Positions 1-9,177 of a stretch of 64,000 nucleotides of DNA are shown piece by piece. This DNA comes from JBJGXI01 sp045635475 (GTDB lineage: Bacteria; Bacillota; Bacilli; Bacillales; Amphibacillaceae). The stretch's first letter is position 1; the number at the start of each line of letters is the position of its first letter. The stretch covers positions 17,657-81,656 of the forward strand of contig NZ_JBJGXI010000022.1 in NCBI RefSeq assembly GCF_045635475.1, given 5' to 3'. Made by a program: the position numbers and the translations under genes. The notes under the pieces were generated by a model. The model was not told the DNA's origin. It ran no database searches and saw only the letters and a program-made list of their open reading frames with translations.

Positions 1-2
1 GT

Positions 3-2321
3 GAGGTATCCGAAGATATAGAACTTGAGAAAAATAAAAAGCACTCGATCGAGGTAGTCATTGATCGAATCGTTGTGAAAGATAGTATTGCGACAAGACT
101 AACAGATTCGTTGGAAACAGCATTACGTTTAGGTGAAGGAAAAGCAATTGTCGACGTTATCGGTGAAGAGGAGCTGTTATTTAGTGAACATCATGCTTGT
201 CCGATTTGTGGATTTTCAATTGGCGAATTAGAGCCAAGATTGTTTTCCTTTAACAGTCCATATGGTGCATGCGGCAGGTGTGATGGATTAGGAACGCAAT
301 TAGAGGTGGATTTGGATTTAGTTATCCCAGATTGGAGCTTGTCACTTAAAGATGGTGCAATAGCTGCATGGGAGCCTACGAGTTCCAATTATTATCCACA
401 AATGCTCAAAAGTGTCTGTACGCATTATGGAATTGATCAGTCAATCCCAATCCAAGAAATTCCTAAGGATCAGTTAGATAAAATTTTATACGGAAGTGGT
501 AAGGAACGAATTTTCTTCCGTTATGAAAATGATTTCGGTGCAATACGGGAAAATGAAATTCTTTTTGAAGGCGTCGTAGCAAATATTGCACGTCGTTATA
601 AAGAAACATCCTCTGATTTTATCCGTGAACAGATGGAAAAATATATGGCACAGAAGCATTGTCCAAAGTGTAAAGGATATAGGCTGAAGGAAGAAGCCTT
701 ATCGGTACTAATCAATGGTTTACACGTAGGGAAAGTAACCGAGATGGCCGTCACAGACGCCAAACAACTATTCGCTTCCCTTACATTAACAGAGAAGGAA
801 ACGCAAATTGCCCGCATGATATTGAAAGAAATTGAAGATCGATTAACATTTCTAATCAATGTTGGATTAGATTATTTAACGTTATCCCGTGCGGCAGGAA
901 CTTTGTCTGGTGGGGAAGCACAACGCATTCGGTTAGCAACGCAAATTGGTTCGGCCTTGACCGGCGTATTATATGTACTTGATGAGCCTTCCATAGGTTT
1001 ACATCAGCGGGACAATGATCGCTTAATTTCCACGTTGCAACGGATGCGAGATTTAGGCAACACCCTGATCGTTGTCGAGCATGATGAAGATACGATGTTA
1101 GCAGCTGATTGGTTAATTGATATTGGTCCTGGTGCAGGAGAACACGGTGGGAAAATCGTAGCAAGCGGTACACCTAAAAGTGTTATGAAGGACAAAAAAT
1201 CACTAACTGGAAAATACTTATCTGGAGAGAAATTTATCCCGCTTCCGAAACAGCGACGCCAAGCTGACGGCAGACAAATCGAAATCATTGGTGCAGAAGA
1301 AAACAATCTTAAAAAAGTTAGCGCCCAAATTCCAATTGGACTGTTTACAACGGTTACCGGTGTATCAGGCTCCGGAAAAAGCACGTTAATTAATGAAATT
1401 TTGCATAAGAGTTTATCTATGAAACTTCATCGTGGCAAACAAAAGCCAGGGAAACATAAGCGAATTAAAGGTGCAGACCATCTTGATAAGGTGATTGACA
1501 TTGATCAATCACCAATTGGAAGAACACCTCGTTCTAATCCAGCAACGTACACAGGTGTATTTGATGATATTCGTGATGTGTTTGCACAAACGAATGAAGC
1601 TAAAGTTAGAGGTTATAAGAAAGGCAGATTTAGTTTTAATGTCAAGGGTGGACGCTGTGAAGCTTGCCGTGGTGATGGTATCATTAAAATAGAGATGCAC
1701 TTTTTACCGGATGTTTATGTCCCGTGTGAAGTATGTCATGGAAAACGATATAACCGAGAAACGCTAGATATTAAATATAAAGGTAAAAATATTGCCGAAG
1801 TTTTAGAGATGACGATTGAAGAGTCGCTGGACTTTTTCGCTAACATTCCGAAGATTAGAAGGAAGCTGCAAACGATCTTTGATGTCGGACTGGGCTACGT
1901 ACGTTTGGGTCAACCAGCAACGACGCTTTCTGGTGGGGAAGCACAACGTGTGAAATTGGCAAGCGAACTGCATCGCAGGTCGAATGGCAAAACGCTTTAC
2001 ATCCTTGACGAACCGACGACCGGCTTGCATGTTGACGATATAGCCAGACTTTTAGTCGTCCTCCAACGTCTTGTAGAAAACGGCGATACGGTGTTAATTA
2101 TTGAGCACAATCTTGATGTGATTAAAGCGGCTGATCATATTATTGACCTCGGACCAGAGGGTGGAGATAAAGGTGGGCAGATCATTGCTTCTGGTACGCC
2201 AGAAGAGGTTGCCGAACAAACGCAGTCTTATACAGGATTTTATTTGAAACCAATCTTAGAAAGAGATCGTACTCGTATGAAGACATTGATAGAAGAGAAA
2301 GAAAAAGTTGCGCAGCAATAA
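3..2321 (+). CDS. uvrA: UvrA, excinuclease ABC subunit A (5' end outside window)
   Basis: Damage-recognition ATPase of UvrABC nucleotide excision repair, cytoplasmic. The frame is open from the first bases of the window, so the gene begins upstream; 772 residues are visible against roughly 940-960 in the family, so the first Walker A region is missing. Visible in order: the insertion-domain zinc module (CPIC and CGRC), the first ABC signature LSGGEAQR with DEPSIGLH, the second Walker A GVSGSGKST, the C-terminal zinc finger (CEAC-x19-CEVC), the second signature LSGGEAQR and DEPTTGLH. The order of paired ABC modules and zinc finger is diagnostic of UvrA. No internal frameshift seen. The gene ends with TAA; a weak hairpin (about 2337-2359) follows. 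Confidence 0.97.
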   Translation, partial: EVSEDIELEKNKKHSIEVVIDRIVVKDSIATRLTDSLETALRLGEGKAIVDVIGEEELLFSEHHACPICGFSIGELEPRLFSFNSPYGACGRCDGLGTQLEVDLDLVIPDWSLSLKDGAIAAWEPTSSNYYPQMLKSVCTHYGIDQSIPIQEIPKDQLDKILYGSGKERIFFRYENDFGAIRENEILFEGVVANIARRYKETSSDFIREQMEKYMAQKHCPKCKGYRLKEEALSVLINGLHVGKVTEMAVTDAKQLFASLTLTEKETQIARMILKEIEDRLTFLINVGLDYLTLSRAAGTLSGGEAQRIRLATQIGSALTGVLYVLDEPSIGLHQRDNDRLISTLQRMRDLGNTLIVVEHDEDTMLAADWLIDIGPGAGEHGGKIVASGTPKSVMKDKKSLTGKYLSGEKFIPLPKQRRQADGRQIEIIGAEENNLKKVSAQIPIGLFTTVTGVSGSGKSTLINEILHKSLSMKLHRGKQKPGKHKRIKGADHLDKVIDIDQSPIGRTPRSNPATYTGVFDDIRDVFAQTNEAKVRGYKKGRFSFNVKGGRCEACRGDGIIKIEMHFLPDVYVPCEVCHGKRYNRETLDIKYKGKNIAEVLEMTIEESLDFFANIPKIRRKLQTIFDVGLGYVRLGQPATTLSGGEAQRVKLASELHRRSNGKTLYILDEPTTGLHVDDIARLLVVLQRLVENGDTVLIIEHNLDVIKAADHIIDLGPEGGDKGGQIIASGTPEEVAEQTQSYTGFYLKPILERDRTRMKTLIEEKEKVAQQ

Positions 2322-2366
2322 ATGCACATAAGGCTTTAAATTTAGTTTTTCTAAATTGTTTATCCT

Positions 2367-2395
2367 TTGACGCTTTTATTGAATTTGAGTAAGGT
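2367..2395 (+). promoter_or_regulatory. Candidate sigma-A promoter for yojF-bshB2
   Basis: TTGACG and TAAGGT separated by 17 bp, 36 bp before the yojF start, in the gap after uvrA. The -35 is good and the -10 is weak, so this is only a plausible promoter. Confidence 0.4.
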
Positions 2396-2430
2396 AAACA
2401 TAATAGCATGAAAGAAGGGGGGATTGTGTA

Positions 2431-2784
2431 ATGGAAACAATAAGTATTAATACCGTACAATCTGAATTAGATCTTTTACAGGATAAAGAGGTATATATAC
2501 ACTTAGAAACGACAAATGGCGCATATGCTAGTCACAATGATGAGAAAGCATATAACGTTGGTGCCTTCATTCGTAATGCAAAAATTACGTATAATCATTC
2601 CAAAATTGTTGGTGAAGACAGTAGCTTTCGAATTGGATTAAAACTTGCAATTGGATGGGTATATGCAGAAGGATTGTCCGTCTGGGAGAAGGACGGTCAG
2701 GGACGTCTTCTGATGGCGGGACACGATCGTGAAGGACGTCTCATGGTAGCTTTACAGATCGGTGAAACGCCGTTTAATTATTAA
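2431..2784 (+). CDS. yojF: YojF family protein (DUF1806)
   Basis: Cytoplasmic protein of 117 residues of the YojF/DUF1806 family, with no signal peptide or membrane segment. Its exact biochemical role is not established. In B. subtilis yojF lies directly before bshB2 (yojG), and the same pairing is seen here: the bacillithiol deacetylase starts 19 bp after the yojF stop. The ATG start is preceded by a strong AGAAGGGGGG ribosome binding site. Association with bacillithiol metabolism is inferred from neighbourhood only. Confidence 0.8.
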   Translation: METISINTVQSELDLLQDKEVYIHLETTNGAYASHNDEKAYNVGAFIRNAKITYNHSKIVGEDSSFRIGLKLAIGWVYAEGLSVWEKDGQGRLLMAGHDREGRLMVALQIGETPFNY

Positions 2785-2803
2785 TGAGGGAGAAGTGAAT
2801 CTA

Positions 2804-3460
2804 GTGGAAAAACACGTAGTAGTTATTTATCCCCATCCTGATGACGAGGCATTTGGAGCTTCAGGAACAATTGCCAAATTTAGAAAAGATGGTGTACCGG
2901 TTACGTATTTATGTGGAACTCTGGGTGAAATGGGAAGAAATATGGGAAATCCAACATTTGCGAACCGTGAAACGTTACCCGAGATTAGAAAACAAGAATT
3001 GCTAGAAGCATGCAAGGTGTTAGATATAGATTTACAAATGCTCGGATATCGAGATAAAACGTTAGAATTTGAATCAAGAGATGAAGTAGCTACACGACTA
3101 AAGGGTATTCTTGAAGAAATTAAACCAAGCTTAGTAATTACGCATTATCCAGGATATGCAGTACATCCTGACCATAATGCTTTTGGAGCGGCTGCGATTG
3201 AAGCGGTAAGACGCATCGATGCTGATAAGAGGCCAGAACTGTGGGCACAAGCTTTTAGCCGTGACCACCTTGAAAATTTAGGGGATCCTGATGTGATTGT
3301 TGACATTTCAGAGGTGTTTAAGAACAAGATGGAAGCAATCTTAGCTCACAAATCACAAGCACAAGGTGTGTTAGGTGGGATGAGCACTGAACAATTAGAT
3401 TTAGAGGCAATTGCAAAAGAAAGATTAGGTGACGAACGGTTCTATACGTGGAAGTTTTAA
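2804..3460 (+). CDS. bshB2: Bacillithiol biosynthesis deacetylase BshB2
   Basis: LmbE/PIG-L-type zinc deacetylase that removes acetyl from N-acetylglucosaminyl-malate to give GlcN-malate, the second step of bacillithiol synthesis; also implicated in S-conjugate amidase activity. The zinc/catalytic motif PHPDDE lies near residues 10-15 and the second metal histidine is in AVHPDH. About 218 residues, normal for the family. The start is taken as GTG 2804 (MEKHVVVIYPHPDDE); an in-frame GTG at 2795 sits too close to the GAGGGAG ribosome binding site, and a longer frame from 2762 would overlap yojF. Cotranscribed with yojF. Confidence 0.9.
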   Translation: MEKHVVVIYPHPDDEAFGASGTIAKFRKDGVPVTYLCGTLGEMGRNMGNPTFANRETLPEIRKQELLEACKVLDIDLQMLGYRDKTLEFESRDEVATRLKGILEEIKPSLVITHYPGYAVHPDHNAFGAAAIEAVRRIDADKRPELWAQAFSRDHLENLGDPDVIVDISEVFKNKMEAILAHKSQAQGVLGGMSTEQLDLEAIAKERLGDERFYTWKF

Positions 3461-3526
3461 CAGAAGTTGTGTGAAACGATTAAGAAATATCATGTAAGCA
3501 TTCCACAATAGTGAGGATGAGATTGA

Positions 3527-4624
3527 ATGAATGATGAGCGAAAAAAAGTATTAAAAATGATAGAAGAAGGTTTAATAAGTTCAGAGGAAGCGGAAGAGCT
3601 GTTAGACTCATTGGAAAAAGCGAAACAAGCTGATGAGCAGGCTACCACTTTGTCAAAGCAGGTCAATTGGGATGAACAATCCAATCAAAAGCAAAAATCT
3701 ACCTCCACAGGAAAGAAAGCAAGCATTCTCCAATTTGTCGAGGAAGCTTTTCACAAAATAAAGCATGCAGATTTAGATTTTAATTTTGGTACGTATTTTG
3801 ATGTTTCCCATATTTTTCATCATGATGCCGCTCACTTAAAAGACGTTGACATTGATGTTTCAAATGGTAATGTAGACATTCAACCATGGTCAGAACAGGA
3901 TATTAGAATTACGTGCAAAGCGAAAGTGTATCAGGTTGAGAATCAAGACGAAGCTCGTCGAACATTTCTTGAAGGCTCAGAGTTAAAAATCGATGGTGGG
4001 GTTATGCGGTTTTATATACCATCAAAGCAAATCAAAACGAATATTACTATTCATGTGCCTAGACAACAGTATGCTAAAGTTAGCGTTCGCTTGTTCAATG
4101 GTGCTGTAGATGTAAAAGAGTTAGAAATAAAACAGCTACAAACACAGACTAAAAATGGTGCGTTAAACGTTGAAAAAGTAATTGGTGACAAGTTGGAATT
4201 AGAGACAACTAGTGGTTCAATAAAAGTGAAGCAAGCACAGTGTCAAACACTGGAAGCCGAAACGATTAACGGTTCGGTCAAGCTGAATGGTGCATTTGAA
4301 AAGGTTGATGCCCAAACTGTCAGTGGCAGTATCCATTGTGATTGGCATGGAAATAATGCTCGAACCGCGTTTATTAAAACAACAACAGGTAGCATTCGGT
4401 TAACCGTTCCTCAAAGCTTGGAAGTTGACGGACAGTTAAAAACAAACATCGGCTCCATTCAATGCGACATAAACAACTATCACGTAATAGAAGAGAAAAA
4501 AGAAATGCTGCAAAGACAATTGCATTTCACAACATACAATGCCAAGGAAGATGTATTGTTTATGGAAGCAGAAGCAAAGACTGGATCGATTTGGGTCCGT
4601 GCTAAGGAGGATTTTGATGCTTAA
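3527..4624 (+). CDS. yvlB: YvlB-like DUF4097 beta-repeat protein
   Basis: 365 residues. The N-terminal helical segment (about 1-40, MNDERKKVLKMIEEG...EEAEELL) is the small domain typical of YvlB/SHOCT-like proteins; the rest is a DUF4097 right-handed beta-repeat domain with recurring G-S/N-G turns (NGNVDI, NGAVDV, NGALNV, TSGSIKV, INGSVKL, VSGSIHC). No signal peptide. In B. subtilis yvlABCD forms a cell-envelope-stress operon; here only yvlB and yvlD are present and the PspC-like yvlC is absent. The gene overlaps yvlD by 8 bases, so translation is probably coupled. Biochemical function unknown. Confidence 0.88.
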   Translation: MNDERKKVLKMIEEGLISSEEAEELLDSLEKAKQADEQATTLSKQVNWDEQSNQKQKSTSTGKKASILQFVEEAFHKIKHADLDFNFGTYFDVSHIFHHDAAHLKDVDIDVSNGNVDIQPWSEQDIRITCKAKVYQVENQDEARRTFLEGSELKIDGGVMRFYIPSKQIKTNITIHVPRQQYAKVSVRLFNGAVDVKELEIKQLQTQTKNGALNVEKVIGDKLELETTSGSIKVKQAQCQTLEAETINGSVKLNGAFEKVDAQTVSGSIHCDWHGNNARTAFIKTTTGSIRLTVPQSLEVDGQLKTNIGSIQCDINNYHVIEEKKEMLQRQLHFTTYNAKEDVLFMEAEAKTGSIWVRAKEDFDA

Positions 4625-4976
4625 AAAATGGCTTCTATCCTTACTTTTTAATGCTGTGGCACTTGTTGTTGTGGCCCAGCTGTTTGATTCATTTATTGTA
4701 GAAGGTTTCGGAACCGCACTACTCGCAAGCTTGATTTTATCAATTCTTAATACAATCGTACGACCAATTCTAGTTGTATTGACGTTGCCAATTACGATTA
4801 TATCTTTAGGCCTATTTTTATTTGTTATTAATGCTTTAACATTAATGATTACACAATCCTTAATCGGAACTGCATTTGAAATAAATGGGTTTGGAACTGC
4901 CTTTGTTGCTGCGATCATTCTTTCACTGATAAACTTAATACTAAATCGTCTTTTTAAAGATTCGTTAAAAGACTAA
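4617..4976 (+). CDS. yvlD: YvlD-like small integral membrane protein
   Basis: 119 residues with four hydrophobic segments (about 5-22, 29-47, 55-78, 90-110), belonging to the YvlD/PF04020 membrane family often annotated 'phage holin family'. The start is ATG 4617, seven bases after AAGGAGG; a longer frame upstream would lie inside yvlB and lacks support. It ends just before a clear intrinsic terminator, so yvlB-yvlD form one unit. Membrane-stress association is inferred from the B. subtilis operon. Confidence 0.88.
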   Translation: MLKKWLLSLLFNAVALVVVAQLFDSFIVEGFGTALLASLILSILNTIVRPILVVLTLPITIISLGLFLFVINALTLMITQSLIGTAFEINGFGTAFVAAIILSLINLILNRLFKDSLKD

Positions 4977-4986
4977 TGTACAATGG

Positions 4987-5016
4987 AAACGCAGGTCATA
5001 AGCACCTGCGTTTTGT
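4987..5016 (+). terminator. Intrinsic terminator after yvlD
   Basis: Perfect 9-bp stem AACGCAGGT/ACCTGCGTT with a 7-base loop followed by TTGTTGTT. It separates yvlBD from the hprK operon. Confidence 0.85.
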
Positions 5017-5208
5017 TGTTCATAGTAAGTACTGCATTTTTTCTAAGTCAAGCGGCTAGCTTATCACTTCTACATAGAATAAAATTACTACAATGCACTC
5101 GATAACCGTAAGTTTTACGTAGAAATGTGGATAGTAATGTAATGGAAGAAAAAAAATGCTACAATAAGAGCGATGGTTTGACTGTAAGGCAAGATGGAGG
5201 GATTAAAT

Positions 5209-6153
5209 ATGGTTAAAGTACGAACACAGGATTTGTTGGATGAATACAAATTAGAAATTGTTGCAGGGCATGATGGTGTTCACCGTGAAATATTTATGAG
5301 TGAAATATCACGTCCTGGAATCGAAATGACAGGGTATTTCAAATATTACCCGAAAGATAGACTGCAGTTGTTAGGCAAGACGGAGCTTTCTTACTATTCC
5401 GATTTGAAGCCTGAGGAAAGACGTGATCGAGCAACAAGACTATGCACGGATATAACACCAGGGATTGTGATTACACGTGGGCTCGATATACCAGAAGAAC
5501 TGATCGAGGCTGCTACTAATTCAGGTGTGCCGTTAATGCGGTCTCCGTATAAAACAACGCGAGTAATTAGTCGTCTAACTAATTTTCTAGAAGCCAAATT
5601 CGCTCCTTTTACAGCATTACATGGGGTTTTAGTCGATGTTTACGGGATTGGTGTACTAATTACGGGACAAAGTGGCGTTGGTAAAAGTGAGACGGCTCTA
5701 GAATTAGTAAAACGTGGCCATAGACTTGTCGCTGATGATAGTGTTGAAATTAGACAAGAAGACTACGATACATTAGTTGGTAATGCTCCACCTTTAATCA
5801 AACATTTATTGGAAATTAGAGGACTAGGTATTATTAATGTGATGACATTATTTGGTGCTGGGTCTGTTCGTTCTTATAAAAAAATATCGTTTATCATTCA
5901 ATTAGAACTTTGGGATCAAAAGAAGCAGTATGATCGCTTAGGATTAGAAGAAGAAACGCTGAAAATTATCGACGTAGATGTTCCGAAAGCAGTGATCCCT
6001 GTTAGACCGGGACGAAATTTAGCAGTTATTATTGAAGTTGCCGCCGTTAATTTCCGATTAAAGCGGATGGGGGTTAATGCAGCAGAAGAGTTTTCAGAAC
6101 GATTAACAAACATGATACAACAAGAAAAAAGCGACGTTGATTTAGATATATAA
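5209..6153 (+). CDS. hprK: HPr kinase/phosphorylase
   Basis: Bifunctional sensor of carbon status that phosphorylates Ser46 of HPr and Crh with ATP or PPi and reverses it by phosphorolysis; cytoplasmic hexamer. 314 residues, normal length. The N-terminal MurF-like domain is followed by the P-loop GQSGVGKS at about 153-160, then the adjacent ELVKRGHRLVADD motif and the C-terminal signature PVRPGRNLA. The start is ATG 5209, seven bases after GGAGGG; an upstream in-frame start would swallow the ribosome binding site. First gene of an apparent operon with lgt, a nucleoside-recognition protein, ppaX and an acyltransferase, as in B. subtilis. Its target Crh is encoded about 11 kb downstream. Confidence 0.97.
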   Translation: MVKVRTQDLLDEYKLEIVAGHDGVHREIFMSEISRPGIEMTGYFKYYPKDRLQLLGKTELSYYSDLKPEERRDRATRLCTDITPGIVITRGLDIPEELIEAATNSGVPLMRSPYKTTRVISRLTNFLEAKFAPFTALHGVLVDVYGIGVLITGQSGVGKSETALELVKRGHRLVADDSVEIRQEDYDTLVGNAPPLIKHLLEIRGLGIINVMTLFGAGSVRSYKKISFIIQLELWDQKKQYDRLGLEEETLKIIDVDVPKAVIPVRPGRNLAVIIEVAAVNFRLKRMGVNAAEEFSERLTNMIQQEKSDVDLDI

Positions 6154-6170
6154 TTGGGGAGGAAAGAATT

Positions 6171-6998
6171 GTGACATGTAGTGAACCAGCTTTAAATAAT
6201 GTATTTTTACATTTAGGATTTTTCACCGTATATTGGTATGGAGTTATAATCGCTACCGGTGCATTTCTTGGATTATGGCTTGCTACTCGAGAGTCTGATC
6301 GACTCGGATTAAAAAAAGATCTATTTGTAGATTTAATTGTATTTGCAATTCCAATCGCGATCATCTCTGCCCGAATTTACTATGTAGTCTTTGAATGGGA
6401 AAACTATGTGGGCGGACCATGGTGGGACGTATTTGCAATTTGGGAAGGCGGAATTGCAATCCATGGGGCACTAATCGGGTCTGTAATTACAGCAATTATC
6501 TTTGCTCGCGTGCGAAAAGTATCTTTCTGGCAGCTTGCTGATATTGCAGCACCAAGTCTTATTCTTGGACAAGCAATCGGTCGTTGGGGAAACTTTATGA
6601 ACCAAGAAGCACACGGACGCGCTGTTTCGGAAGCTTATTATAATAACTTTATGCAATACTTACCTGACTTTATAACGAATCAAATGTGTATCGGGGGAAC
6701 GATGTATCATCCAACATTTTTATATGAATCATTTTGGAATATTCTCGTACTAATATTCTTACTCGTATTAAGAAGGTACAATCCTAGACGTGGTGTTGTG
6801 TTCTTAAGCTATGCGATCGCATATTCTATCGGTAGATATTTTATTGAAGGCATGCGTACAGATAGTTTGTACATTGTTGGAGAACTACGGACTGCACAAG
6901 TGATATCTATTGTACTAGTTGTTGGATGTATCGGTTTAATGATTTATCGTAAAGTGTCTGGACTGGCAGACAAACATTACGACGGCAAAAAAGTATAA
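6171..6998 (+). CDS. lgt: Prolipoprotein diacylglyceryl transferase Lgt
   Basis: Transfers diacylglyceryl from phosphatidylglycerol to the lipobox cysteine of prolipoproteins, the first step of lipoprotein maturation, in the cytoplasmic membrane. 275 residues with about seven membrane segments; the family signature GRWGNFMNQEAHG is intact. GTG start eight bases after GGGAGG. It starts 17 bp after hprK, in the usual Firmicute order. The lipoproteins encoded elsewhere in this window (25254, 48132) would be its substrates. Confidence 0.96.
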   Translation: MTCSEPALNNVFLHLGFFTVYWYGVIIATGAFLGLWLATRESDRLGLKKDLFVDLIVFAIPIAIISARIYYVVFEWENYVGGPWWDVFAIWEGGIAIHGALIGSVITAIIFARVRKVSFWQLADIAAPSLILGQAIGRWGNFMNQEAHGRAVSEAYYNNFMQYLPDFITNQMCIGGTMYHPTFLYESFWNILVLIFLLVLRRYNPRRGVVFLSYAIAYSIGRYFIEGMRTDSLYIVGELRTAQVISIVLVVGCIGLMIYRKVSGLADKHYDGKKV

Positions 6999-7013
6999 AC
7001 GGGGGAAACGCTC

Positions 7014-7967
7014 TTGATAGATATTTTGCAGCGCGGTTTTAAACAAGGTGCTAAATTAACTTGGACATTAGGTAAGGTAATATTCCCTGTTACATTAATC
7101 GTAACAATATTACAATACACGTTTTTGCTTCCATGGTTAATTGATGTGCTAACTCCTTTTATGAATTTGTTTGGTCTATCGGGAGAAGCAGCAGTGCCCT
7201 TAGTCATCGGTAATCTACTGAATTTATATGCTGGGATTGCAGCGATTGTATCCTTCGACTTTACCGTAAAAGAAGTTTTTATTATGGCAATTATGTTGTC
7301 CTTTTCACATAACTTAATTATTGAATCATCGATCGCATCAAGAGTTGGCATTCGCTGGTGGATTGTTGTCGGTGTGCGGGTTGCACTTGCCGTGGTCGCC
7401 GCAGTAGTTATTAACCTGTTTTGGAAAGGCGGAAGTGAACTTGCCCAATATGGATTAATCTCTAAAACGGCAACACCGGAGAACTGGATGGAAATCGCCG
7501 GCCAAGGACTGCAGACTGCCTTTATGGGTATAGTCCAGCTTGCGTTAATTGTTATCCCACTGATGATATTTATGCAGTACTTCCGTGAATTAGGTTGGAT
7601 GCAAAAACTTTCTGATTGGTTTGCACCATTTACTAATTTCTTAGGTATGCAAAGAAATGCATCCATGACATTGGTTGCCGGATTAACGATTGGTCTTGCT
7701 TATGGAGCTGGGATGATGATTCAAGCCGTTGAAAAAGATGGTGTATCAAAACGAGACATGCTATTGTCGTTAATTTTTCTAGTATCTTGCCATGCGGTGG
7801 TAGAGGATACACTCGTATTTATTCCACTTGGCATTCCGGTCTGGCCGTTACTCGTGATTAGGTTAATCACAGCAATACTTTTAACAGCAATCATTTCGCA
7901 TATTTGGAATCAAGCGTCAAAGCAGAGAAAGGAGCAACTACATGAGCATTCGTACGATTCTATTTGA
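7014..7967 (+). CDS. Nucleoside recognition (Gate) domain membrane protein
   Basis: 317-residue integral membrane protein with about eight hydrophobic segments, matching the nucleoside-recognition/Gate family and the position of B. subtilis yvoD between lgt and ppaX. Substrate unknown. The best start is TTG 7014, eight bases after GGGGG. Its 3' end overlaps ppaX by 26 bases, implying translational coupling. A transport role is inferred from the domain only. Confidence 0.82.
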   Translation: MIDILQRGFKQGAKLTWTLGKVIFPVTLIVTILQYTFLLPWLIDVLTPFMNLFGLSGEAAVPLVIGNLLNLYAGIAAIVSFDFTVKEVFIMAIMLSFSHNLIIESSIASRVGIRWWIVVGVRVALAVVAAVVINLFWKGGSELAQYGLISKTATPENWMEIAGQGLQTAFMGIVQLALIVIPLMIFMQYFRELGWMQKLSDWFAPFTNFLGMQRNASMTLVAGLTIGLAYGAGMMIQAVEKDGVSKRDMLLSLIFLVSCHAVVEDTLVFIPLGIPVWPLLVIRLITAILLTAIISHIWNQASKQRKEQLHEHSYDSI

Positions 7968-8580
7968 TCTAGATGGAACCTTAATTGACACGAACGAATT
8001 AATCATTGCATCATTTACCCACACATTACAGATGCATGCGGATCGGGTATATGATCGTAAAGAGATACTTGAATTTATAGGTCCACCATTAGTGGATAGC
8101 TTTAAACTGGTCGATCCGCTTCAAGTGGAGACGATGGTAAATACGTACCGGGAGCATAATCTGGCCAATCATGACAGTTATGTTCTCGCCTATCCCACTG
8201 TAGTGGACACGTTAACCAAGTTAAAGCAAGCAGGATTTCAACTTGGTATTGTAACTACAAAGGTCAAATCAACGGCACTTCGAGGCATGAAGCTCACGGG
8301 AATTGAAGATATGTTTGAAACAATCATCGGATTAGAAGACGTCACACATGCTAAGCCTCACCCAGAGCCAATCATGAAAGCACTTAAGCAATTAGATGCA
8401 CAAGCATCAACGACGTTAATGGTAGGTGACAACTATCATGATATCGAGGCTGGAAAAAATGCTGGAACGAAAACAGCAGGTGTCGCATGGTCGATTAAAG
8501 GAAAGGCAACACTGGAAAAATATAAGCCGGATTATATGCTAGAGCAAATGAGTGATTTGATAGAAATTCTAGGAGTGTAA
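7942..8580 (+). CDS. ppaX: Pyrophosphatase PpaX (HAD superfamily)
   Basis: HAD-family hydrolase that cleaves the PPi produced by HprK-catalysed phosphorolysis of P-Ser-HPr. 212 residues. HAD motif I is FDLDGTLIDT at about 8-17; motif II is TTK near 95; motif III/IV is the K of AKPHPEP followed by VGDNYHDIEAG. ATG start with AAAGGAG in front; overlaps the previous gene. Presence in the hprK operon is the conserved context that separates PpaX from related phosphoglycolate phosphatases. Confidence 0.93.
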   Translation: MSIRTILFDLDGTLIDTNELIIASFTHTLQMHADRVYDRKEILEFIGPPLVDSFKLVDPLQVETMVNTYREHNLANHDSYVLAYPTVVDTLTKLKQAGFQLGIVTTKVKSTALRGMKLTGIEDMFETIIGLEDVTHAKPHPEPIMKALKQLDAQASTTLMVGDNYHDIEAGKNAGTKTAGVAWSIKGKATLEKYKPDYMLEQMSDLIEILGV

Positions 8581-8584
8581 CGTG

Positions 8585-9121
8585 ATGCGTAACACAAAAA
8601 GATATCGAGCAACAGAAGCTAATTCTTTATGGCAAGTGTATAAAACGGTACCCTTCTTAAAAGTGGTTAAAAATTTTATCGTTATTCAAATCGCCAGATA
8701 CACACCATTTCTCGGTATGAAAAATTGGCTGTATCGTACATTTTTACAGATGAAAGTTGGCGATCAGACAGCATTTGCCCTAATGGTCATGCTTGATGTT
8801 ATGTTTCCGGAAAAAATATCTGTTGGTAGAAACACAGTAATTGGATATAATACAACGATATTGGCACATGAATATATGATTAAAGAATATCGTTTGGGAA
8901 ACGTTACAATTGGGGAAGAAGTAATGATTGGTGCAAATAGCACGATCCTACCAGGTGTTACGATTGGAGATAAAGCTATCGTGTCTGCCGGGACATTAGT
9001 GCATAAGGATGTGCCTGCAGGGACTTTTGTAGGTGGCAATCCGATGCGAATTATTTATACGAAAGAAGAAATGGACGAACGTAATTTAACGGATGATTTT
9101 TTCAATGATAAGGATGTGTAA
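8585..9121 (+). CDS. YvoF-like hexapeptide-repeat acyltransferase
   Basis: 178-residue left-handed beta-helix O-acetyltransferase (CysE/LacA/LpxA family). Hexapeptide repeats are clear in VTIGEEVMIGANSTILPG and VTIGDKAIVSAG, followed by the VGGNPMRII end motif. Matches B. subtilis yvoF in position and in the N-terminal ANSLWQVYKTVPFLK motif. The acceptor is unknown. The start is ATG 8585; a GTG at 8582 is equally in frame and would add one residue. It begins 4 bases after ppaX, so same operon. Confidence 0.85.
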   Translation: MRNTKRYRATEANSLWQVYKTVPFLKVVKNFIVIQIARYTPFLGMKNWLYRTFLQMKVGDQTAFALMVMLDVMFPEKISVGRNTVIGYNTTILAHEYMIKEYRLGNVTIGEEVMIGANSTILPGVTIGDKAIVSAGTLVHKDVPAGTFVGGNPMRIIYTKEEMDERNLTDDFFNDKDV

Positions 9122-9177
9122 GACTATTTATAGTTCTTTTAATAGTAAGCTGCTTGTCGCTGATGGAGGTGACTCTT

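Noticed and set aside
5137..5165. hprK promoter with TACAAT at 5160
   Set aside because: The -10 is good but the region 17 bp upstream does not resemble a -35, so it is not listed as a feature.
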